A stretch of DNA of 64,000 nt from Vicinamibacterales bacterium (GCA_041394705.1 JAWKHS010000008.1:248001-312000); one strand, 5' to 3'. Shown: positions 8,075 through 17,120, counted from the stretch's first letter. The notes: generated from the sequence alone by a model not told the origin. Numbers and translations: made by a program.

Positions 8075-9739
8075 CTACTGCGACGCGCCGCGGACGGTCG
8101 GATAGGTGATGCCGAACTCCGCCTTCATCTGGTCCATGTAGGTCTTGTACTTCGTGGCGTCGAAGTAGTACTTCCGCATCTCGGGGCGGTAGCGCTCCAT
8201 CGTCGCCTTGTTCATCCAGGTGGCCGGCTGATCGCTCGGGCGGATGAACGGCGTGTACTTGCGCTGCTTCAACTGGACGTTCTCGAAGTAGTCCTTGGCC
8301 TGGGCCACCAGCTCGGGCCGCAGCACGAGATCCAGTGCGGTCAGCGCCGTCACGCGCGCGCCGGCGTTGACGCCCTTGTGGGCGATGGGCGTGGCCATCG
8401 GGATCGCGTTGGCCCAGTTGTGGCCGGGACCGGCCTGGAAGTTCGCCGGATAGCCGAGCACCACCGTGGGCACGTTCCAGGTGATGTCGCCGACATCGTC
8501 CGACGGCCCGCCGAACTTCTCGCTGTCCGGAATCAGCTCCTGGCCGCGCAGCGGCCGGATCGGCCCGGTCGCCAGGCCGATCTCGGGCACCTTCATCTCG
8601 CGCTGGGTCGCCTTCGCGAGCTGGATGTCGGCGTCGCTCCACTGCGGAAGGCCGACGTGCTCGATGTTGGCGTGCATGGCCTCGGCGAGCGTGCGGTTCG
8701 TGTGGCGGGGCCACGCCGTGCCCAGGATGCGCGACGTCCAGGTGGTGTTGGTCATCAGCGCGGCGCCCTGCGCCATCTTGTCGCCGATGTCCCACATGTT
8801 CTTGATGGAGTCGTAGTCGGTCTCGCGGAAGTAGTACCAGATGCTGGCGAAGCGCGGCACGACGTTGGGCTGGTCGCCGCCGTTGGTGATGACCGAGTGG
8901 GTGCGCTGCGACAGGCGCAGGTGCTCGCGGCGATACTGCCAGCCGACGTTCATCAGCTCCACCGCGTCGGCGGCCGAGCGGCCGCGCCAGGGGGCGCCGG
9001 CGCTGTGCGCGGTCTCGCCCTCGAACATGTACTCCACCGACACGAGGCCGCTGCCGCCGCTGTCGCCCCAGCTCGTGCCGAGGTTGGCGCCGACGTGGTT
9101 GTAGAGCACGACGTCGACGTCCTTGAACAGGCCGGCGCGCACGAAATACGCCTTCGTGCCCAGCAGCTCCTCGGCGATCCCGGGCCAGACCATGAGCGTC
9201 CCCGGGAGCTTCTCGCGCTCCATCATGCGCTTCACGGCCACGGCCGCGACGATGTTGAGGGGCGTGCCCGAGTTGTGGCCTTCGCCGTGTCCGGGTGCGC
9301 CTTCCACCATCGGGTCGTGATACGCGACGCCGGGCTTCTGGTTGCCCTGGGGGATGCCGTCCACGTCGGAGCCGAAGGCGATGACGGGACGGCCGCTGCC
9401 CCAGCGCGCCACCCAGGCGCTCGGGACCCCGGCCACGCCCTCTTCCACGGTGAAGCCGTTCTCGCGCAGCACCTTGCCGAGGTACTTCTGCGTCTCGAAC
9501 TCCTGGAAGCCGATCTCGCCGAAGCTGAAGACCATGTCGTTCATCTGCTGGCCGAAGTCGAACATGGCCTGCGAGGAGACGTCGGCATCGAGGGCGGCCT
9601 TGAGGGCCGCGACCCGCGGCGAGACCTGCGCGGCGGGCGTCGCCGGCGGGGACGACGGCCGGCGCTGCGCGTGCGGCAGCGCGGCGAGTCCCAGCGCCAC
9701 GAGGGCGACGGCCAGGGGGGCGAAACGTGCGTGGGTCAT
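8075..9739 (-). CDS. Secreted M20-family amidohydrolase (AbgB-like)
   Basis: 554 residues from ATG at 9739. The N-terminus is a signal peptide (ALVALGLAALPHAQ). Metal-site motifs of M20 peptidases follow: AFGSDVDGIPQ, PGHGEGHNSG, GIAEELLGTKAYF with the catalytic Glu pair, and GPGHNWANAIP near the C-terminus. Overall order and length resemble p-aminobenzoyl-glutamate hydrolase subunit B and aminoacylase-like enzymes. It probably cleaves N-acyl amino acids or dipeptides outside the cytoplasm. The frame is open far upstream, but the signal peptide and the preceding gene fix the start. Confidence 0.88.
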   Translation of the reverse strand: MTHARFAPLAVALVALGLAALPHAQRRPSSPPATPAAQVSPRVAALKAALDADVSSQAMFDFGQQMNDMVFSFGEIGFQEFETQKYLGKVLRENGFTVEEGVAGVPSAWVARWGSGRPVIAFGSDVDGIPQGNQKPGVAYHDPMVEGAPGHGEGHNSGTPLNIVAAVAVKRMMEREKLPGTLMVWPGIAEELLGTKAYFVRAGLFKDVDVVLYNHVGANLGTSWGDSGGSGLVSVEYMFEGETAHSAGAPWRGRSAADAVELMNVGWQYRREHLRLSQRTHSVITNGGDQPNVVPRFASIWYYFRETDYDSIKNMWDIGDKMAQGAALMTNTTWTSRILGTAWPRHTNRTLAEAMHANIEHVGLPQWSDADIQLAKATQREMKVPEIGLATGPIRPLRGQELIPDSEKFGGPSDDVGDITWNVPTVVLGYPANFQAGPGHNWANAIPMATPIAHKGVNAGARVTALTALDLVLRPELVAQAKDYFENVQLKQRKYTPFIRPSDQPATWMNKATMERYRPEMRKYYFDATKYKTYMDQMKAEFGITYPTVRGASQ

Positions 9740-9825
9740 CGCGGGCCTCCAGACTCCGGGCCCGCCGGGCGAGCCCGGCGCGATTATCACCCGGGACGCC
9801 CGGGTTCCGACGGGCCTCCGCGCGA

Positions 9826-10680
9826 TCAGAGCGGACCGGGCCTGACGCCGATCAGCATCCGGTAGTCGACGACGCCGCGCTGGTAGAGCCGCTCGAGCGC
9901 CAGCCCGCCGTGGAGCGACTCGACGAGGACCGCGACGGAGGCCGGCACGGGAAGCCGGCGGCCCACGCTGCTGAGCTGCAGCCGCCACGCCAGCGAGCCC
10001 GGCCGGCGCGCGGGCACGAGGGCCGTGAGATCCACCTCCGCGGCCACCGGTGCGCCAGCCTCGGCGAAGGCGCGCCGCAGTGCGGAGGCGGGCGCCACGG
10101 CCGGGCACAGCCACCCGCGGCGGAACGCCGCGAAGTCGGGGTCGTCGAGCGGCAGGGCGTCGGCCGGCATGTCGTCCACCACCGCCAGGCGCCCCCCCGG
10201 ACGGAGGTGTGCCGCCAGCCGGCCGACCGTCGCGCCGGGGTCGGGCGCGTGCGCCAGCGACTCGATGGCCACGACGAGGTCGACGCCCTCCGGCAGCAGA
10301 TCGTCCAGCGGCTCGTCGTAGCTGCGGACGGCGAAGCGGCAGCCGATCGCGCCGCGCCGCCGGGCCTCGCGCTCGGCACGGTCGCGCTGGGTGGGACTGA
10401 GCGTGATGCCGCAGTACTCGCCGCCAACCACGCGCGACAGGAAGAACGTCGTCCCCCCGAGACCGCATCCGGCGTCGAGGACGCGCGGCGCGGACGGCAG
10501 CGGGCAGGCCGCGGCGAGCACGTCGAGCAGGCGCTCGTGGACCACCGTGCCCGACGGGCGCCCGTCCGGCGCCAGGAGCCGCCGGTGCACGGTCATCTCG
10601 CGCTGCCCGGTGTCGTGCCCCGCACGCCGGGCCAGGTCCTGGAACCGCGAGAGCGAGGCGTAGTAGCGCTGGAGACTCAT
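9826..10680 (-). CDS. Class I SAM-dependent methyltransferase
   Basis: 284 residues. Motif I is VLDAGCGLGGTTFFLSR (about 65-81), followed by a GEYCGITLSPTQ acidic-loop region, VDLVVAIESLAHAPDP and the post-motif HLRPGGRLAVVDD. The arrangement resembles gamma-tocopherol/sarcosine-type and fatty-acid methyltransferases. No signal peptide is present, so it is cytoplasmic. It starts 21 bp after the DUF5916 gene. The substrate is unknown. Confidence 0.82.
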   Translation of the reverse strand: MSLQRYYASLSRFQDLARRAGHDTGQREMTVHRRLLAPDGRPSGTVVHERLLDVLAAACPLPSAPRVLDAGCGLGGTTFFLSRVVGGEYCGITLSPTQRDRAEREARRRGAIGCRFAVRSYDEPLDDLLPEGVDLVVAIESLAHAPDPGATVGRLAAHLRPGGRLAVVDDMPADALPLDDPDFAAFRRGWLCPAVAPASALRRAFAEAGAPVAAEVDLTALVPARRPGSLAWRLQLSSVGRRLPVPASVAVLVESLHGGLALERLYQRGVVDYRMLIGVRPGPL

Positions 10681-10701
10681 GGACGCCGCCCGTCCGCGCG
10701 C

Positions 10702-12942
10702 TCAGAAGCTGAAGAGGTGCGTCACTTTCAGGACCAGGGCCCGCGAGGGCCGCTGCGCCGCCGACGGCCGGTCCAGGTCCACGAAGCGCGAGTCGTTGTA
10801 CACGAGGAAGACGTCGCTCAGCGGGTGATGGATGAAGTTGTACCGGATGTTCGACGCGAGCTGTCTCGTGACGCTGTTGTATTGGATGAAGGCGTTCAGG
10901 AACATCCGCGTCGAGAACGACGCGTCCACGCGCACCGACGCCAGGCCCGTGTCGAAGGACGTGCGATCGGCCAGGGTGATGCGGTCGCGCGACCAGGTCA
11001 GGGTCGTGGCGAGGTACTCGTTGATCCGGACCCGGCCCGCCGCCGACACGCCGGTGCGATCGCCGTCGTAGAAGCCGCCGGTGCGGTACTCGACGCCGGG
11101 CGAGAACCGCCGTGCCGCGAACACCTCGAACGACGCCGCCTGGTGCTGGAAGCGGTAGCGGCCCGGGGCGATGGCCTTGCCGGCCGGGATGCCCTGCGGA
11201 CGGAAGGGCTGGGCGAGGTACTCCTCGTCTGAGGTGTAGGTGTAACTCACGGTGGAGGCGTCGAAGAGCTCGACGGTAACGTACGGCGCGAGGATGGCCG
11301 TCTCGACGCCGATGCGAGCCCCCGACGCCGGATCGCGGCGGCCGGTCGAGTAGCGCTGGTAGGGCACCTGCGGGCGGATCTCCCGAACCCAGCGCGACAG
11401 CGCCGGCGGCCGTATGCGCCGCATCAGGCTGGCCGACGTGATGTCCACGCCCCGGCGCGGCACGAACCCGAGCTCGTCGCGAAAGGTCTCGCCGAGCGAG
11501 GTGAAGCTGTAGACGGCCTGCGTCCGCCCCGAGTCGTACTGGAGGCCGCTGCGCCACGCCTGGCCGCCGCCGACGCCCGACGTCTCCGAGTGCATCACCA
11601 TGCCGTCCACGTAGAGCTCGCGCGTCGGATAGAAGCGGAGATCGCCGCCGAACAGCCGGTTGGACTGGTCGCCGCGCTCCTTCCCCAGGTAGTAGACGCC
11701 GGCGAGCGAGTTGGCCAGGAACTCGCGCCCGTAGCGCAGCACGGTGAAGTTGGCGGCCGGCAGCGTGGCCCCGCCGGCGCGGTGCTCCGCCTCGGTCTGC
11801 ATGTTCAGGAGCGCGATGGTGTTCCGGCCCTCCTTGCCCGTCAGCCGCGCGCCGCCCACGATCGGAATCGGCGTCCCGGCGTCGCTCAGGCCGATCGTGC
11901 GGCTGAAGAAGGGCACGAGGTTGCTCGAGCCGGACGCCGGCGGGCCGATCTGGAAGGCGCCCTGGTTCTCCAGGAAGAACTCGCGCTTCTCGGGGAAGAA
12001 CAGGTTGAACCGCGTGAGGTTGATCTGCTGCGCGTCGGTCTCGACCTGTGAGAAGTCGGTGCGCACGGTGCCATCGAGGACGAGGTTGGTGCCCAGGCCG
12101 ATCTTCACGTCCAGGCCGCCATCGGCGCTCGAGCCGGTCCGGCCGTCGGCGTGCCGCGCCTCGGCCGTCACGAAGGGCTTGACCCGGATGTTGCGGCCCG
12201 GCTTCACGCCCTGGATGCCCTCGAGGAGGCCCGCGTACGACGTCTTGAACTGGTTGAACTGGCGCGGCGTGGGGTTCCAGATCGTCTGTTCGTTGGTGTG
12301 GCGGACGAGCCGAAAGAGCTGCAGCCCCCAGAGCTGCTGCTCCCGGCGCGGGAAACGGAGCTGCTTGAACGGCACCGCCTCCTCGACGTACCAGGCCTCG
12401 CCGTCGAACGACGAGCGGCACGTCCACACGCCGTCCCAGTTCGAATTGATCGTGCGGCCGTCGTCGTAGGACTGGGAGTCGCGGATCGCGCAGCGCGGGT
12501 TGGTCTGGAAGTTGTACGCGTTCAGGCGGTCGAGGAACGTGTCGAGGATGACGACGAAGAGGTCGCCGGCCCGGGCGTTGAAGTCGCGGCGGAGCTCGTT
12601 CACCACCAGCCTGTCGGTCTCGTCCTCGTGGAAGGTGGCGCCGATGTAGAGGAAGTCCTCGTCGTAGAGGAAGCGCACCTCGGACCGGTGCTCGGGCGTG
12701 ACTGGCGCACCCTCGCGCGGCTGCTGCTGCACGAAGTCGGCGGCCGGCGGCGCCGAGCGCCACTCGGGCTCGTCGAGACGACCGTCCACGGCAATGCGAT
12801 CGTCCGCGATCCGCACGGCCGTGACGCGCTTCTGAGCGCCGGCGGCGGTCGGGCGCGGCTGGGCCGCCGCGCCCGTGGGCACCAGGACGCAGGCGACGAC
12901 ACCGCCCGTCGCCATCCACCGGGCCCACGATCGTGCACGCAC
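10702..12942 (-). CDS. DUF5916 outer-membrane protein with N-terminal CBM9-like domain
   Basis: 746 residues from GTG (12942). A signal peptide (VVACVLVPTGAAAQ) precedes a carbohydrate-binding-9-like sandwich (about 45-225: IAVDGRLDEPEW, FLYIGATFHEDE, WYVEEAVPFKQLRF). The rest is rich in alternating aromatic/polar strands typical of a beta-barrel, and the protein ends in Phe (KVTHLFSF), the usual outer-membrane signal. DUF5916 proteins are common in Bacteroidota and Acidobacteriota, often near TonB systems; their function is unproven. It heads the minus-strand cluster down to 4235. Confidence 0.85.
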   Translation of the reverse strand: MRARSWARWMATGGVVACVLVPTGAAAQPRPTAAGAQKRVTAVRIADDRIAVDGRLDEPEWRSAPPAADFVQQQPREGAPVTPEHRSEVRFLYDEDFLYIGATFHEDETDRLVVNELRRDFNARAGDLFVVILDTFLDRLNAYNFQTNPRCAIRDSQSYDDGRTINSNWDGVWTCRSSFDGEAWYVEEAVPFKQLRFPRREQQLWGLQLFRLVRHTNEQTIWNPTPRQFNQFKTSYAGLLEGIQGVKPGRNIRVKPFVTAEARHADGRTGSSADGGLDVKIGLGTNLVLDGTVRTDFSQVETDAQQINLTRFNLFFPEKREFFLENQGAFQIGPPASGSSNLVPFFSRTIGLSDAGTPIPIVGGARLTGKEGRNTIALLNMQTEAEHRAGGATLPAANFTVLRYGREFLANSLAGVYYLGKERGDQSNRLFGGDLRFYPTRELYVDGMVMHSETSGVGGGQAWRSGLQYDSGRTQAVYSFTSLGETFRDELGFVPRRGVDITSASLMRRIRPPALSRWVREIRPQVPYQRYSTGRRDPASGARIGVETAILAPYVTVELFDASTVSYTYTSDEEYLAQPFRPQGIPAGKAIAPGRYRFQHQAASFEVFAARRFSPGVEYRTGGFYDGDRTGVSAAGRVRINEYLATTLTWSRDRITLADRTSFDTGLASVRVDASFSTRMFLNAFIQYNSVTRQLASNIRYNFIHHPLSDVFLVYNDSRFVDLDRPSAAQRPSRALVLKVTHLFSF

Positions 12943-12950
12943 GGCCCGAG

Positions 12951-12956
12951 ATCATA
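12951..12956 (-). promoter_or_regulatory. Candidate -10 box (TATGAT) of the DUF5916 gene
   Basis: TATGAT lies 8 bases before the GTG at 12942. No clear -35. It predicts a near-leaderless transcript. Confidence 0.4.
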
Positions 12957-13011
12957 CCGTCGAACCCTTCGACCGGCCGGGCCCGGCGGTACGATGGCGG
13001 AGCGGACCGCC

Positions 13012-13434
13012 ATGCCGCCTGCCTCCCGAGACCGTGCGCCGACGATCCTGTTCGACGGCGGCTGCGCGCTGTGCCACGGCGCCGTGCGCTGGGTGATCGC
13101 GCGCGATCCGGCCGGCGTCTTCCGCTTCGCGCCGCTCGATTCGGCTGTCGCGCGACGCCTCGTGTCGACGGCCGGGCCCCTGCCGGACTCGCTCGTGCTC
13201 GTGGACGCCGACGGCGCGCACGTCGAGTCGGAGGCGGTGCTGGGGATTCTCCGCCGGCTTCCCGGGCCCTGGCGCGTCGCCGCCATCGGGGCCGTCGTGC
13301 CGCGCCCGGTGCGCAACGCGGCGTACCGCTGGGTGGCGCGCCGGCGCGGGCGCTGGTTCGGCCGCCGGGACGCGTGCCTCGCGCCGACGCCGGACGTGGC
13401 GGCCCGATTGCTCGACGATTCCCACTCGTGCTGA
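13012..13434 (+). CDS. DCC-family (DUF393) thiol-disulfide oxidoreductase-like protein
   Basis: 140 residues from ATG 13012; an in-frame ATG at 12994 is the alternative. The later start has GGAG 9 bases upstream. The hallmark ILFDGGCALCHGAVRWV holds the D-x-x-C-x-x-C motif of the family. It is followed by an FRFAPLDSAVAR block and a C-terminal basic segment (RWVARRRGRWFGRRD). DUF393 proteins are small, thioredoxin-like and mostly of unknown role. The gene is divergent from the DUF5916 gene, with 69 bp between. Confidence 0.83.
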   Translation: MPPASRDRAPTILFDGGCALCHGAVRWVIARDPAGVFRFAPLDSAVARRLVSTAGPLPDSLVLVDADGAHVESEAVLGILRRLPGPWRVAAIGAVVPRPVRNAAYRWVARRRGRWFGRRDACLAPTPDVAARLLDDSHSC

Positions 13435-13603
13435 CCGGCGGGCCCGGAGACGTCTGCGATAATCTCAACGGTCCCGCCGTGATCGCCGCCGCTCCGGTTC
13501 CGTCCCGCACTCCAGGCCGCCGCCCTGCCGCCCGCGCGTCCGCGCGCTGGTGGTGGTGCGACCGCCCGCGGCGCCCGGCGGCGCCCGCCCGGATCGGCCA
13601 GGC

Positions 13604-15196
13604 ATGGGCCTGCTGACGGCCGCCGGCCGGCTCGTTCCGGCCTCCTTCAAGCAGCGATCGCTCCGGCGCAACGTGGTCCTGAACTGGGCCGCGGCGTTCC
13701 TGGCGGCCGCGGTCGCGCTGGGCACGACGCCGCTCGTCGTGCACGCCCTCGACACCGAGAACTACGGCGTCTGGACGTTCCTGAACGGCCTGACGCTCTA
13801 TTCGAACCTGCTCTACGTCGGCCTTGGCGCCGCCTTCATGACGCGGTTGTCGGACGCGGTCGGCCGCGGCGACGTCGCCGTCCAGACGCGGCTGCTCGGC
13901 GTGGCCCTCACGTTGTACGCCGCCCTGGGCACGGTGTGCTTCCTCGCGGCCGAGCTCCTGAGCCCGGTCGTGCCGCACCTCTTCGCCACGCCGCTCACGC
14001 CGGAGGCACAGTCGGCGGCGACGCTCACCCTCGGCCTCCTGGGCGTGCGGCTGCTCTTCATGTTCCTGAACTCGGCCTTCTCGGCCCTGCTCGCCTCGCA
14101 CGGCCGGTGGGACCTGGTGTCCGGCATCATCGTCGTCGCCACCCTGGCCAGGACCGTGGGTGTCGTGTGGGCCACCTACCAGCCGACGCCCATCGTGAAG
14201 CTGGCCGCCGTGGTGGTGCTCGACGCCGCGCTGCAGCTGCCGCTCCTGATGGCCGCGTGCCGGGCCGTGGCGCCCTCGGTGGCCATCCGTCCCGTGATGC
14301 CGGAACGCCAGGAACTGCGGGGGCTGTACGGGTTCGGCGTGCAGGCGTTCGTCCTGCAGGTGGCGGTCCTGGTCATCGCCTACACCGACACGGCGCTCAT
14401 CGGCGTCCTGCTGGGGGCCTCCGCCGTGACGCTGTACGCCCTGCCCCTGCAGCTCATCGAGCACTCGCGCGTCGTGATCAACGGCATCACCCAGAGCCTG
14501 CTGCCGGAGCTGGCCGCGTTCAGGGCGCGGGGCGACGTGGCCAGCCTGAAGGCCCTGTACCTGGATGCCTCGCGGGCCTGCGGCGCCCTGTCGGCCTTCG
14601 TCAACGTGCACCTGGTGATGCTCGGGCCGGCCTTCCTGCGGCTCTGGGTGGGGCCCGAGATCGCAACGGGGTCCTTCAACATCCTGCTGTTCCTGGCGAT
14701 CGGGGCGACCGCGAGCGCGCTCTCCACGCAGATCCTGACGCCCTTCTACCAGGCCTTCGATCGCCAGCGCTACCTGGTCGGCGTGGTGGTCGCCGAGGCG
14801 GTCGTGAACTTCGGCCTGAGCGTGTGGCTCTCCCGCGCCCTCGGCGTGTGGGGCGTGGCGCTCGCGACCGCCGTGCCCGCCGCCGGCATCACGCTCGCGC
14901 TGGCGCCGCGGTTCATCCTGCCACGCATCGGGGTCGGCCTCCGCGACTTCGCGCGGCGCGTCGCCCTGCCATCGGCCGCGCTCGGCGCCGCCTGCGCGCT
15001 GACGCAGGCACTGCTCGCGCCGTGGGTCGACCCGACGTCGTACGCGCGCCTCGCCCTGCGCGTCGCCGTGGCCGGCGCGGTGGCGCTGCCCGTGATCGTC
15101 GTGGTGTTTCCGCGCGAGACGTGGATGCCGCTGGCCGGCCGCGTGGCCCCCTCGCTTGCGCGCCGCCTCGATCGCCTGGGCGCGCGGCCGAACTGA
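13604..15196 (+). CDS. Polysaccharide/lipid-linked oligosaccharide flippase (MOP/Wzx-like)
   Basis: 530 residues from ATG 13604. About 12-14 hydrophobic helices span the protein, with the N-terminal pattern LRRNVVLNWAAAFLAAAVAL and the family's conserved LDTENYGVWTFLNGL loop after helix 2. It should flip lipid-linked saccharide repeat units across the inner membrane for surface polysaccharide. No glycosyltransferases sit next to it, so it is an isolated locus. An upstream in-frame GTG at 13550 is possible but adds a non-conserved Pro/Arg-rich leader. Confidence 0.85.
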   Translation: MGLLTAAGRLVPASFKQRSLRRNVVLNWAAAFLAAAVALGTTPLVVHALDTENYGVWTFLNGLTLYSNLLYVGLGAAFMTRLSDAVGRGDVAVQTRLLGVALTLYAALGTVCFLAAELLSPVVPHLFATPLTPEAQSAATLTLGLLGVRLLFMFLNSAFSALLASHGRWDLVSGIIVVATLARTVGVVWATYQPTPIVKLAAVVVLDAALQLPLLMAACRAVAPSVAIRPVMPERQELRGLYGFGVQAFVLQVAVLVIAYTDTALIGVLLGASAVTLYALPLQLIEHSRVVINGITQSLLPELAAFRARGDVASLKALYLDASRACGALSAFVNVHLVMLGPAFLRLWVGPEIATGSFNILLFLAIGATASALSTQILTPFYQAFDRQRYLVGVVVAEAVVNFGLSVWLSRALGVWGVALATAVPAAGITLALAPRFILPRIGVGLRDFARRVALPSAALGAACALTQALLAPWVDPTSYARLALRVAVAGAVALPVIVVVFPRETWMPLAGRVAPSLARRLDRLGARPN

Positions 15197-15267
15197 GCCC
15201 TGCCACGACGCCGGGGCCGCGTCGGTTTGCCTTGCGCCGGCCGACCCCATGAGCGCATGCTGACCCG

Positions 15268-15288
15268 GTGCTCCACCTGTCGGAGCAC
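15268..15288 (+). promoter_or_regulatory. Perfect inverted repeat in the metallothionein leader
   Basis: GTGCTCC and GGAGCAC flank a 7-base loop and end 15 bases before the metallothionein ATG, just ahead of its ribosome site. It could be an operator for a metal-sensing repressor or a leader hairpin; the sequence does not decide. Confidence 0.4.
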
Positions 15289-15303
15289 GGAACGGGAGCC
15301 GCC

Positions 15304-15459
15304 ATGGCCGAGCCTGCATCGGGTCAGCCTCAGAAGTGCGCCCACCCGAGCTGCGACTGCACGGTGCCCGCTGGCACGAAGTACTGCAGCGATTACTGCA
15401 AGCGGGCGCCGGAGACCGAGCTGCACTGCAACTGCATGCATCCGGCGTGTCGCCGCTGA
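15304..15459 (+). CDS. Small bacterial metallothionein
   Basis: 51 residues with eight Cys (12, 17, 19, 28, 32, 42, 44, 49) and three His (14, 41, 46). The order is CAHPSCDC, then YCSDYC, then HCNCMHPAC. That spacing and the central YCS-x-x-C turn match prokaryotic metallothioneins such as SmtA/BmtA, which bind several Zn or Cd ions in a zinc-finger-like cluster. GGGAG lies 5 bases before the ATG. The gene stands alone between the flippase and a convergent amidohydrolase. Expected role: cytoplasmic metal storage or detoxification. Confidence 0.83.
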   Translation: MAEPASGQPQKCAHPSCDCTVPAGTKYCSDYCKRAPETELHCNCMHPACRR

Positions 15460-15466
15460 CGGCGGA

Positions 15467-15483
15467 CCGGACGTGCCGTCCGG
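15467..15483 (+). terminator. Short hairpin between convergent genes
   Basis: CCGGAC and GTCCGG around a 5-base loop lie in the 30-bp gap between the metallothionein stop and the convergent amidohydrolase stop. No T-run follows, so termination is tentative. Confidence 0.35.
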
Positions 15484-15489
15484 CGCCCG

Positions 15490-16872
15490 CTACGGCGCCG
15501 GGCGCTTGAACGACGCCGCCAGGGCCGGGCGATCCAGCCTGGCCCCGTCGAGATACACGTCGGCAATCCTCCGCGTGTTCCTGATGTCGTCGAGCGGGTT
15601 GGCGTCGAGGACGATGAAGCTCGCGCGCTTGCCGGCGGCCAGCGCGCCCAGGTCGTCCAGGCCCATCAGGGCGGCGGGCCGGCTGGTGGCCGCGACGATC
15701 GCCTCGGCGGGCGACATGCCGAGCTGCACCCACCGCGCCATCTCCACGTGCTCTCCCGAGCCGAAGGTGTGCCCTGGCTGGATGCCCGTGTCGGTGGCCA
15801 GCACGACCCTGGCCCCGGCGGCCAGCATCTTCGGAAAGTTCTCGGCCATCTGGCGTTCACGGTCGGCCGCGCTCGCAGGCGGAGGGCCGCAGCTTGGAGC
15901 CAGCGGACGGCGCTCCTTCGTGGCGCGGATGCGGGCGATGACGGCATCCGGCAGTGCCTGCTCGAAGAACGGGTCGGCGTTGCAGACCTCGGTCGGGTCG
16001 CCGAGTCCGATGACGGTCGCCCAGTAGGGCTTCCGCTCGCGGACGAGAGCGAGGTACTCGTCGTCCAGCGGCTCGCGCTGCACCATGTGGACGAGAACGT
16101 CGGTGCCGGCCTTGACGGCCGTCTTCTGATCGGCCAGGTCGATGGCGTGCGTGTGCAGGGTCATCTTCAGGCGGTGCGCTTCGTCCACGATCGCGAGATA
16201 CACGTCGAGCGGCAGCTTGGGATAGCTCCCGCGGCGATCGTCGTACCAGGCCTTGACGTGGCGAATCCCGCGCGACGCCAGGCGGCGCAGAGCCGCCCGG
16301 GCCTCCGCCGCGGTCGTGACCTCGTTGATCACCTTCAGCTCGTTGGTCGCGACGCGCAGCACGGCGTCCGGGCCGCCGTTGGGCGGCGCGAAGCCCGGCA
16401 TGAAGAGCAGGCGGGCGGCCGGCGGCAGGCGGCCGGCCCGCTGGTCGGCCTGGATGGCGAGCATCTGGTCGAGGGGGCTGGTCCCGACCGAGGTGACGGC
16501 GGCAGTACCGTAGAAGGCCGAGCGCTGGAGGTGGTCCACGACGTTGCCGGGCGTATGGTTCGAGGCCTGCCACGACGTGTACTTCTCGTAGCCGATGTGG
16601 ACGTGGACGTTGACCATCGCCGGCATCACGGTCTTGCCGCCCAGGTCCACGCGCGTGGCTCCTGAGGGCGCGGCCACCGAGCCGGCGGGCCCGATCGCCC
16701 GGATGCGCCCGGCCTCCACCAGGAAGGCGCCCCGCTCGATGGGCGGTCCGGGCACGCCGAGGAGCAGGCGGGCGCCTTCATAGAGAGTGGCGCGGGAAGG
16801 CGACTGCCCCGAGACCGCCAGGGTCGCGCCCGCCATGAGCAGCCCCATCCACCCGAATCGATTCGTCATCAT
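15490..16872 (-). CDS. Secreted amidohydrolase-superfamily protein (imidazolonepropionase-like)
   Basis: 460 residues with an N-terminal signal peptide (LLMAGATLAVSGQ). Metal-centre motifs of the amidohydrolase TIM barrel are all present: VNVHVHIG (HxH), IRHVKAWYDD with the bridging Lys, LHTHAID, TDVLVHM, and ATDTG with the final Asp. The C-terminal AGKRASFIVLDANPLDDI is typical of prolidase/imidazolonepropionase-like secreted hydrolases. The substrate is probably a peptide or cyclic amide. GGAGG precedes the tandem ATG start. Confidence 0.87.
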   Translation of the reverse strand: MMTNRFGWMGLLMAGATLAVSGQSPSRATLYEGARLLLGVPGPPIERGAFLVEAGRIRAIGPAGSVAAPSGATRVDLGGKTVMPAMVNVHVHIGYEKYTSWQASNHTPGNVVDHLQRSAFYGTAAVTSVGTSPLDQMLAIQADQRAGRLPPAARLLFMPGFAPPNGGPDAVLRVATNELKVINEVTTAAEARAALRRLASRGIRHVKAWYDDRRGSYPKLPLDVYLAIVDEAHRLKMTLHTHAIDLADQKTAVKAGTDVLVHMVQREPLDDEYLALVRERKPYWATVIGLGDPTEVCNADPFFEQALPDAVIARIRATKERRPLAPSCGPPPASAADRERQMAENFPKMLAAGARVVLATDTGIQPGHTFGSGEHVEMARWVQLGMSPAEAIVAATSRPAALMGLDDLGALAAGKRASFIVLDANPLDDIRNTRRIADVYLDGARLDRPALAASFKRPAP

Positions 16873-16895
16873 CGTCGCCTCCGACGCTCACCGGG

Positions 16896-16915
16896 CCGTA
16901 TCCCGAATGATACGG
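16896..16915 (-). promoter_or_regulatory. Inverted repeat with embedded TATCAT box upstream of the amidohydrolase
   Basis: CCGTATC and GATACGG are perfect arms around 6 bases. On the minus strand the repeat contains TATCAT, a possible -10 for the gene starting at 16872, so the repeat could be an operator over the promoter. Confidence 0.4.
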
Positions 16916-16986
16916 GAGCGGCCTATCACGTCGCGCTGGTATTCACCATGCGAAAACCTTGTATTTGCGTGTCGTCAGAACCGGGA

Positions 16987-17015
16987 TTGAAACGACTCTG
17001 ACCCGACGGTTAAAA
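16987..17015 (+). promoter_or_regulatory. Candidate promoter of the first tandem TonB receptor
   Basis: TTGAAA (16987-16992), 17-base spacer, TTAAAA (17010-17015). A leader of about 100 nt would follow, holding a 6-bp hairpin (CGCCTC/GAGGCG, 17045-17066). Confidence 0.45.
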
Positions 17016-17120
17016 CCTCAGCCCTGCATGCCGAGCCGCAGTCGCGCCTCTTTGCGCTCTGAGGCGGGCGAGCTCACAGCCGAGCCCGAAGTGCCGGCGG
17101 GCCTAAAGGGAGAGGTGGAG

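Noticed and set aside
8075..15733. A stop-free minus-strand frame of about 2,550 codons
   Set aside because: Only its last 554 codons are a gene (the M20 amidohydrolase). The rest is antisense to, or out of frame with, well-supported genes and is Arg/Gly/Ala-rich, as expected for off-frame high-GC DNA.
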